Below, one piece after another: positions 58,100 through 64,000 of a stretch of 64,000 bases of DNA. The stretch is from positions 1,488,001 through 1,552,000 of the forward strand of contig NZ_CP110396.1 of NCBI RefSeq assembly GCF_029910215.1. The letters are read 5' to 3'. The stretch is from Paraburkholderia sp. D15 (GTDB taxonomy: Bacteria; Pseudomonadota; Gammaproteobacteria; Burkholderiales; Burkholderiaceae). The translations under genes were made by a program, and so were the position numbers. Under the pieces are notes generated by a model, which made no database searches, was not told the DNA's origin, and saw only the letters and a list, made by a program, of their open reading frames with translations. Position 1 is the first letter of the stretch; the number at the start of each line of letters is the position of its first letter.

Positions 58100-58489
58100 G
58101 CTGAATCCTGTGTGTGGAAAACGCATATAGCCGCCGCTCGAAGCGGGGCGGCCAGTTCACTTTGCTATCGACGGCATCCGGAAGATGAAGCCTTCGGGCA
58201 TCGGACGTCGTTAAATCCGCTCTGGCGGGAAAATGAACTTGATTCCTATAATCTTTGCAGCCTCAATTATTCATGTCGCATGAAACAGGAATCAGGCGGC
58301 GCGCGATTTTACCCGAATCAATGGCCCGTGTTACATCGTCGCCATATCGAATTCCAACAGCCAACAGGCGCGATTCATTTGTGAGAGATGATTAAGTAAA
58401 GTCGTCTTTTTTTGATGAAAATGCCATACACCTATTTGCGCATTTTCTTGAAGACTCGGTCATTTTCAGGTGGAACGCAGACTGCTTTT
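58100..58489. other. AT-richer region upstream of vgrG
   Basis: This 390-base gap holds no recognisable gene and is lower in GC than its neighbours. It should contain the vgrG promoter. A TATAAT occurs at 58247-58252 on the plus strand without a matching -35, so I assign no promoter. Confidence 0.4.
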
Positions 58490-58777
58490 GCACAAGTTGA
58501 ACGACACCTACAAAAAGCATATGCGACCGATCGTATCGATCGATGCACTGCTTCAAGTCGAGCTTTTCGATATAGGCGTTTGACAGCGCAAATGTGCAGC
58601 CGACAGGTTCTCCTGGAGCCGCAGCAGGCGCAGCCCCGGCGGCGCCGTGGCCGCCGTGCCGAATGACTGCCCCTCGACCTTCCGGCCGAACCAGTTCTGC
58701 TGCAGATAATAGAAGCGCGCAGCGCGATGGATATCCGTGAGTGTTTCCGTGATCGTGTTCTGCAACCACTTGAACAC
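58490..58777 (-). pseudogene. Remnant of a phage-type D12 DNA adenine methylase
   Basis: A minus-strand fragment reads FKWLQNTITETLTDIHRAAR, FYYLQQNWFGRKVEG and LLRLQENLSAAHLR, then continues in another frame as SNAYIEKLDLKQCIDRYDRS. This matches the middle of phage-borne D12-class adenine-N6 methyltransferases. One base is missing near 58585. The fragment begins after an in-frame TAG and stops before the catalytic DPPY motif, so both ends and the active site are gone. It lies within 85 bases of the copA operator and marks past mobile DNA at this junction. Confidence 0.75.
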
Positions 58778-58861
58778 CTGTCGTATCTAGAACCACAAAA
58801 CCTCCAGACTCCCACCAGACAAGGCTTTCATAAATCGAGCGCTTTGAAATGTACTGTGAAA

Positions 58862-58896
58862 ACGCTTGACCTTCCCATGATAGGAAGGTCAATACT
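58862..58896 (+). promoter_or_regulatory. copA promoter with CueR-type operator
   Basis: TTGACC (58866-58871) and a -10-like AATACT (58891-58896) are separated by 19 bases, the overlong spacing of MerR-family promoters. The spacer holds the dyad CCTTCC-CATGATA-GGAAGG recognised by CueR. Copper-bound CueR would distort the DNA and activate the promoter. The predicted start of transcription is near 58903. An identical 31-bp operator lies at 47918-47948. No cueR gene is in the window. Confidence 0.88.
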
Positions 58897-58938
58897 GATT
58901 TCATCCGCGGCACCATGCCGCTTCGAGCCTTGCCTGCC

Positions 58939-61593
58939 ATGACCGAACTTGCCCAGCCGCAGCATTCCGCCGACACCGACGCCGTCGCTTCACCCCACAC
59001 TGCCGAACTCGAGATCGGCGGGATGACTTGCGCTTCGTGCGCGATGCGGGTCGAGAAAGCGCTGGCGAAGGTGCCAGGCGTCACGCGCGCGTCGGTGAAT
59101 CTCGCCACCGAAAAGGCGCGCGTGGAAGGCGACGCCGCCATGGATGCCGAAGCGCTCGCGCAAGCGGTGCGGAAAGCGGGTTATGACGCAACGCCGGTGG
59201 TTGTAGCGGAGGCGCCGCTTGCGGCGGAAGCGCCCGCGCCGCAAACCACGGAACTCGCGATTGGCGGGATGACTTGCACATCCTGCGCGATGCGGGTCGA
59301 AAAGGCGCTGGCGAAAGTACCGGGCGTGACCGGCGCCTCCGTGAATCTGGCGACTGAAACGGCCTCCGTGAGCTTGAGCGGCGCCGGCTTCGACACAGAT
59401 GCGAGTGCAGACGCTTTGATCGCCGCCGTCAAGAAAGCGGGCTATGAAGCGCAATTGATTGCATCGCCGGACGGCGGGGCGGTCGACGAGCCCGTAACGC
59501 TTGCGGATCGTGCAGACCGCCTGGCCGACCACGCCGCGTCCGCCACCCCGTCCGCCTCCCTCGCCGACCGCAAGCGCGACCAAAGCCGCCGCGAACTGGC
59601 CGCCGTTCTCGCCTCCGCCGCGCTGACGCTCCCGCTCGTCGTACCGATGGTCGCCGAATGGTTCGGCGCGCACGTCATGCTGGCGCCGTGGCTGCAATTC
59701 GCGCTCGCGTCGGTCGTGCAATTCGTGTTCGGCGCGCGCTTCTATCGCGCGGCTTTTCGCGCGGTACGCGCCGGCGCCGGGAACATGGACCTGCTGGTCG
59801 CGTTGGGCACGTCGGCGGCGTATGGCATCAGCGTCTACGAACTGGCGACGCATCCGGGCGACATGATGCATCTGTATTTCGAGGCGTCGGCGGTGGTGAT
59901 TACGCTGGTGCGCTTCGGCAAATGGCTGGAGGCGCGGGCGAAGCGCCAGACCACCGACGCGATCCGCGCGCTGAACGCGCTGCGCCCCGACCGCGCGCGC
60001 ATCCGCGTGGGCACGGAGGAACGCGAAGTGCCGCTCGCGCAGGTGCGGGTCGGCACGGTGGTCATCGTGCGTCCCGGCGAACGCGTGCCGGTGGATGGCG
60101 CGGTGCTCGAAGGCCGCACGCATATCGACGAATCGCTGATCACCGGAGAAAGTCTGCCGGTGCCGAAGCAGCCGGCCGACAAGGTCACCGCCGGCTCGAT
60201 CAACGGCGAAGGCGCGATTGCGGTGACCACCACCGCGATCGGCGCGGAAACCACGCTCGCACGGATCATCCGTTTGGTGGAAAGCGCGCAGGCCGAAAAA
60301 GCGCCGATCCAGCGCCTGGTGGACCGCGTCAGCGAAATCTTCGTGCCGGCGATTCTGGCGCTTGCTGTCCTCACGCTGGTCGGCTGGCTGATTGCCGGGG
60401 CAGGCGGCGAGACCGCGATTCTCAACGCGGTGGCGGTATTGGTGATTGCCTGCCCATGCGCGCTCGGGCTCGCCACACCGGCCGCGATCATGGCCGGCAC
60501 CGGCGTTGCCGCGCGGCATGGCGTGCTGATCAAAGACGCCGAAGCGCTGGAAACCGCGCATCGGGTAACACTGGTCGCGTTCGACAAGACCGGGACGTTG
60601 ACGCTGGGGCAGCCGTCGGTGACGGCATTCGAAGCGATCGGGCCGATCCGCCGCGATGAAGCGTTGGCGCTGGCGGCGGCGGTGCAGCGGCACAGCGAGC
60701 ATCCGCTGGCGCGAGCAGTAGTGGCGGCGTACGAGGCAGCAAGTCACCACCGGGCGGATGCCGATGAGAGCGTTCAGGCGAAAGCGCCTCATTCGCCTGG
60801 CGCACTCCAAGCAAGCTCCTCGGCGCGCGCGGTGGCGGGCCGTGGCGTCGAGGCCGTGGTCGACGGCCGCACCCTGGCGCTCGGCAGCACGCGCTGGCTC
60901 AACGAACTCGGCATCACTTTGCCGCCCGAAGCGAGCGCTCGCGCCGCCGAACTCGAAGCCGCCGGCAACACGGTCTCCTGGCTGATGCAGCGCGACGCGC
61001 ACGCACCCGCCGCCCTCGCGCTGATCGCATTCGGCGACACGGTCAAACCGACCGCTCGCGAGGCGATCCGGCGGCTCGCGCAGATGGGCATCCAGAGCGT
61101 GCTGGTGACGGGCGACAACCACGGCAGCGCGGCCAGCGTCGCGCAGGCACTGGGCATCACGGAATTTCACGCCGGGGTCTTGCCGGACGACAAGGCCCGC
61201 GTGATTCGCGATCTGAAGATCCGCAGCGCGGGCATCGTCGCGATGGCGGGCGACGGCATCAACGACGCCCCTGCCCTCGCCGCCGCCGACATCGGCATCG
61301 CGATGGCGACCGGCACCGACGTCGCGATGCACGCGGCCGGCATCACGCTGATGCGTGGCGATCCGGCGCTGGTGGCCGACGCCATCGACATTTCGCGCAA
61401 GACGTGGCGCAAGATCCAGCAGAACCTCTTCTGGGCGTTCTTCTACAACCTGATCGGAATTCCGCTGGCCGCGTTCGGTTTGCTGAATCCGATGCTGGCC
61501 GGCGCGGCGATGGCGTTCTCGAGCGTCAGCGTCGTGACGAATGCGTTGCTGCTGCGCACGTGGCGCGGCGCGCCGGAATCCGCGCAGCGCTAA
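58939..61593 (+). CDS. copA: Copper-exporting P1B-type ATPase
   Basis: An 884-residue heavy-metal P-type ATPase. Two N-terminal HMA domains (GMTCASC near residue 30, GMTCTSC near 115) are followed by membrane helices and the A-domain TGES (ITGESLPV). The intramembrane metal site is CPC (Cys505, Cys507) in [14 protein letters not shown]. The phosphorylated Asp549 lies in DKTGTLT, followed by the N-domain (HSEHPLA with the HP motif) and the hinge [11 protein letters not shown]. It exports Cu+ from the cytoplasm. ATG 58939 leaves a workable 36-base leader from the CueR-type promoter; ATG 58915 (eight codons earlier) would leave only about 12 bases. Neither has a clear Shine-Dalgarno sequence. 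Confidence 0.95.
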   Translation: MTELAQPQHSADTDAVASPHTAELEIGGMTCASCAMRVEKALAKVPGVTRASVNLATEKARVEGDAAMDAEALAQAVRKAGYDATPVVVAEAPLAAEAPAPQTTELAIGGMTCTSCAMRVEKALAKVPGVTGASVNLATETASVSLSGAGFDTDASADALIAAVKKAGYEAQLIASPDGGAVDEPVTLADRADRLADHAASATPSASLADRKRDQSRRELAAVLASAALTLPLVVPMVAEWFGAHVMLAPWLQFALASVVQFVFGARFYRAAFRAVRAGAGNMDLLVALGTSAAYGISVYELATHPGDMMHLYFEASAVVITLVRFGKWLEARAKRQTTDAIRALNALRPDRARIRVGTEEREVPLAQVRVGTVVIVRPGERVPVDGAVLEGRTHIDESLITGESLPVPKQPADKVTAGSINGEGAIAVTTTAIGAETTLARIIRLVESAQAEKAPIQRLVDRVSEIFVPAILALAVLTLVGWLIAGAGGETAILNAVAVLVIACPCALGLATPAAIMAGTGVAARHGVLIKDAEALETAHRVTLVAFDKTGTLTLGQPSVTAFEAIGPIRRDEALALAAAVQRHSEHPLARAVVAAYEAASHHRADADESVQAKAPHSPGALQASSSARAVAGRGVEAVVDGRTLALGSTRWLNELGITLPPEASARAAELEAAGNTVSWLMQRDAHAPAALALIAFGDTVKPTAREAIRRLAQMGIQSVLVTGDNHGSAASVAQALGITEFHAGVLPDDKARVIRDLKIRSAGIVAMAGDGINDAPALAAADIGIAMATGTDVAMHAAGITLMRGDPALVADAIDISRKTWRKIQQNLFWAFFYNLIGIPLAAFGLLNPMLAGAAMAFSSVSVVTNALLLRTWRGAPESAQR

Positions 61594-61707
61594 ATGCTGA
61601 ACGCCGATCCGCGCCCTCCGCGAAATATGAACACGTAGAGCCGATTACTAAACGCTTTCAAAAACCCTAAAGAAAGCCACGCCCCCAGCCGTTAACCAGC
61701 TATCAAT

Positions 61708-61740
61708 GCGCGGACCCTGCTCATGCAGGGCCCGCGCTTT
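61708..61740 (+). terminator. Probable copA terminator
   Basis: A long stem (GCGCGG-A-CCCTGC with GCAGGG-C-CCGCGC, one internal mismatch) has a TCAT loop and is followed by TTTCGCTTG. It lies about 115 bases after the copA stop and 30 bases before the chemoreceptor gene. The T-run is short. Confidence 0.65.
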
Positions 61741-61769
61741 CGCTTGTCCTCCTCACTTCGTAATCGTCC

Positions 61770-63743
61770 ATGGAATTCCTTTCTTTGCGCCGCGCGAGCG
61801 TCGGCGCCCGGCTTGCCATTCTCTCGTGCGTACTGGTGGCGCTGATTTTCGCCGCCTTTACCTGGGCGCTGACCCGCACCGCCGGCAAACAGGTCAGCGA
61901 CCAGGTGCTCGACCGCATTGCAGACCGGGACCGCTCGATCGCCGCGATGATCACGCTGTTCGACAAGGCACTGTCCGCCGAAGTTGACCGCTCGATGGCG
62001 CTGTTCGCGAGCTTCCTACCGACCGGCTACACGCTCGACGACACCCAGAAAATCGACATTGGCGGGGTCGCCACGCCGACCATCAAAGCCGGCGACAAGG
62101 TTCTCAATCTCGACTTCACGATTCCCGACCAGTTTCTGGAACGCAGCGGCGCGGTGGCCACCGTGTTCGCGCGCAGCGGCGACGACTTCGTGCGCGTGAC
62201 CACGTCGCTGAAGAAACAGGACGGCTCGCGCGCGATCGGCACGTTGCTCGATCGCAAGGCGCCCGCGTACGCGCTGATTCTCGCGAACAAGAGCTATACC
62301 GGACTCGCCGCGCTTTTCGGCAAACGTTTGATCACGCAATACCGTCCCATCACGGACGCCAGTGGCCGGGTGATCGGCGCGCTGTTCGTCGGCGTGGACG
62401 TGGATAAACAGATCCAGTCCGTCGAGGACGACATCCGCAATCTGAAGATCGGCGACAGCGGCTATTACTTCGTGCTCGATGCGTCGAAGGGTGCGAGTCG
62501 CGGCAAGCTGATCGTGCATCCCGCTGCAGCCGGCCAGAACGCGGACAACGCGAACGCGCCGTATCAGCAGATGCTCGACATGAAAAAAGGCCAACTCGAA
62601 TACCGCTCCGCCGATGCCACGCTCAACGAACGCAGCGCAAGCGACAAATTCGTTTCGTTCGTCACGGTGCCGGAATGGCAATGGCTGGTGGGCGGCATTG
62701 CGCCGCGCGACGAAGTGATGGCCGACGTCACCACCACGCGCAACGCGTTCCTCGTGCTCGGCTTCGTGCTGGTCGGCGGCTTCGCGGTGGTGTTCCTGAT
62801 CGCGGTGCGGCGTCTCGTGAGCCGTCCGCTGGCCGAAGCGGCCAAGGCATCCGAGCGTTTTGCCTCGGGCGATCTGAGCGTGCGCGTCGCCCATCACGGC
62901 AGCGAGCGCCACGATGAAATCGGCCGCTTGATGCAATCGATCGACGGTATCGGCGAAGGACTCGCGCGCATCGTTTCGCAGGTGCGCAACGCGTCGGCGG
63001 GAATGTCGCAAGGCACGGAGAAGATCGCGACCGGCAGCGGCAACATCGCCGCACGGATCGCCACTCAGGCGAGCAGCCTCGAAGAGACGGCGGCCAGCAT
63101 GGAGCAGATCACGTCGACCGTGCAGCAGAATGCCGACCATGCGGCGCAAGCGAACACGCTCGTCACGCGCGCCGCCGACGCCGCACTCGAAGGCGGCCGC
63201 GCCGTCGAACGCGTGGTCTCGACGATGGGAGAAATCAGCCGCTCGTCGCAGAAGATCGCGGAGATCACCACGGTGATCGAGGGCATTGCATTCCAGACCA
63301 ACATCCTCGCGTTGAACGCCGCCGTGGAAGCCGCGCGGGCCGGCGAGCACGGCAAGGGCTTCGCGGTGGTGGCCTCGGAAGTGCGCGCGCTCGCGCAGCG
63401 CAGCGCGGCCTCGGTGAAGGAGATCGAGAGCCTGATCGCAACATCGGCCGCGACCGTGCAAGGCGGTTTCCGCATTGCCGAGGAAGCCAGCTCGACGATG
63501 CAGGGCATCGTGCAACAGGTCGGCCAGGTGCGCGCGATCATGGGCGAGATCAGCGTCGCGTCGCGCGAACAGTCGGGCGGTATCGAGCAGGTCAATCTCG
63601 CCGTCACGCAGATCGGCGAGGCGACCCAGCAGAACGCGACGATCGTCGGCGAGGCGGAACTCGCGGCGGCCGAGTTGCGCGATCAGGCTGCGCGTCTTGC
63701 GCAGGTGGTCAGCGTGTTCAAGCTCGAAGGCGGAAGAGAATAA
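61770..63743 (+). CDS. Methyl-accepting chemotaxis protein with Cache sensor
   Basis: A 657-residue chemoreceptor. The first membrane helix (about residues 13-36) and the second (about 325-350) bracket a periplasmic Cache-type sensor ([48 protein letters not shown]). HAMP follows ([23 protein letters not shown]), then the signalling coiled coil with the hairpin tip [23 protein letters not shown]. There is no C-terminal CheB/CheR-binding pentapeptide. It would sense a small ligand and control CheA. The ligand is unknown and it is not part of a chemotaxis cluster here. Confidence 0.94.
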   Translation: MEFLSLRRASVGARLAILSCVLVALIFAAFTWALTRTAGKQVSDQVLDRIADRDRSIAAMITLFDKALSAEVDRSMALFASFLPTGYTLDDTQKIDIGGVATPTIKAGDKVLNLDFTIPDQFLERSGAVATVFARSGDDFVRVTTSLKKQDGSRAIGTLLDRKAPAYALILANKSYTGLAALFGKRLITQYRPITDASGRVIGALFVGVDVDKQIQSVEDDIRNLKIGDSGYYFVLDASKGASRGKLIVHPAAAGQNADNANAPYQQMLDMKKGQLEYRSADATLNERSASDKFVSFVTVPEWQWLVGGIAPRDEVMADVTTTRNAFLVLGFVLVGGFAVVFLIAVRRLVSRPLAEAAKASERFASGDLSVRVAHHGSERHDEIGRLMQSIDGIGEGLARIVSQVRNASAGMSQGTEKIATGSGNIAARIATQASSLEETAASMEQITSTVQQNADHAAQANTLVTRAADAALEGGRAVERVVSTMGEISRSSQKIAEITTVIEGIAFQTNILALNAAVEAARAGEHGKGFAVVASEVRALAQRSAASVKEIESLIATSAATVQGGFRIAEEASSTMQGIVQQVGQVRAIMGEISVASREQSGGIEQVNLAVTQIGEATQQNATIVGEAELAAAELRDQAARLAQVVSVFKLEGGRE

Positions 63744-63766
63744 GCTCGCATTGATGGATGCGGGCG

Positions 63767-64000
63767 TTAAAACTCGACGTCCAGTTCGTCGATCTCTTCC
63801 ACTTCCTGCTGCGCGCCGGCAATCCACTCCCGCATGTCGGGCAGCGCCATGATGCGCTGCCCGTAGTCGACGATCTCCGGATCGAGCTTCACGTCGTAAG
63901 TCACGAAACGCGTGACGACCGGCGCGTACATCGCATCCGCCGCGCTGCGCTCGCCGAACAGAAACGGGCCACCGTACTGTTTCAGACAGTCGCCCCAGAT
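63767..64000 (-). CDS. Glutathione S-transferase-like protein, C-terminal part
   Basis: The last 77 codons of a minus-strand gene that continues beyond the window; the stop TAA is at 63767-63769. The translation reads IWGDCLKQYGGPFLFGERSA, then DAMYAPVVTRFVTYDV and LPDMREWIAGAQQE. The FLFGERSAADAMYAPVVTRF pattern is the C-terminal helical domain of GST-fold proteins. The N-terminal glutathione-binding domain is outside the window. It is convergent with the chemoreceptor gene, 23 bases apart. Confidence 0.88.
   Translation of the reverse strand: MWGDCLKQYGGPFLFGERSAADAMYAPVVTRFVTYDVKLDPEIVDYGQRIMALPDMREWIAGAQQEVEEIDELDVEF

Overview
The window is GC-rich, gene-dense DNA whose gene content and protein families point to a Burkholderiaceae genome, most likely a Paraburkholderia secondary chromosome. 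This rests on the mdh / CoA-ester lyase / prpC / prpD / acnA run, a Tad locus beside a giant trimeric autotransporter, a four-gene polyamine-type ABC operon with a divergent MocR regulator, and an orphan VgrG operon. I had no database to confirm the species.

Layout. 1-7.7 kb (+ strand): end of mdh, an HpcH/CitE-like CoA-ester lyase, 2-methylcitrate synthase, a small exported MliC-like protein, an MmgE/PrpD dehydratase and aconitase A, closed by a strong terminator. This is central carbon and propionate (methylcitrate cycle) metabolism. 7.8-35.5 kb: a surface-adhesion region. In the centre lie a 3034-residue trimeric autotransporter (- strand) and a divergent Flp/Tad pilus gene run (+ strand) with pilins, TadG/TadE-like minor pilins, RcpC/CpaB, the RcpA/CpaC secretin, an FHA-TadA fusion, TadB, TadC, a DUF192 protein and a lytic transglycosylase. 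The block is flanked on both sides by the same three-gene module: OmpA-like lipoprotein, LuxR-type response regulator, Hpt phosphotransfer protein. This suggests duplicated phosphorelay control of adhesin or pilus expression.

35.7-42.1 kb: a spermidine/putrescine-type ABC importer operon (ATPase, binding protein, two permeases) and a divergent MocR/GabR-type regulator. An array of hairpin repeats with a compensatory base change lies between the binding-protein and first permease genes. 42.1-47.7 kb: a large AsmA-like DUF748 envelope protein and a DUF1254 lipoprotein.

47.9-58.9 kb: an accessory interval with lower coding density and, in parts, lower GC. It holds a type VI secretion VgrG operon (VgrG, modular peptidoglycan-targeting effector, LprI-like putative immunity protein, PAAR tip), a DUF6602 PD-(D/E)xK-like protein, a TPR-HEPN gene pair, and a frameshifted remnant of a phage-type DNA adenine methylase. 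Both ends carry an identical 31-bp copy of a CueR-type copper operator. The right copy is the promoter of copA; the left copy has no obvious gene. 58.9-64 kb: copper P-type ATPase, a Cache-domain chemoreceptor and the C-terminus of a glutathione S-transferase-like protein.

No rRNA, tRNA, CRISPR array or intact insertion sequence was recognised.
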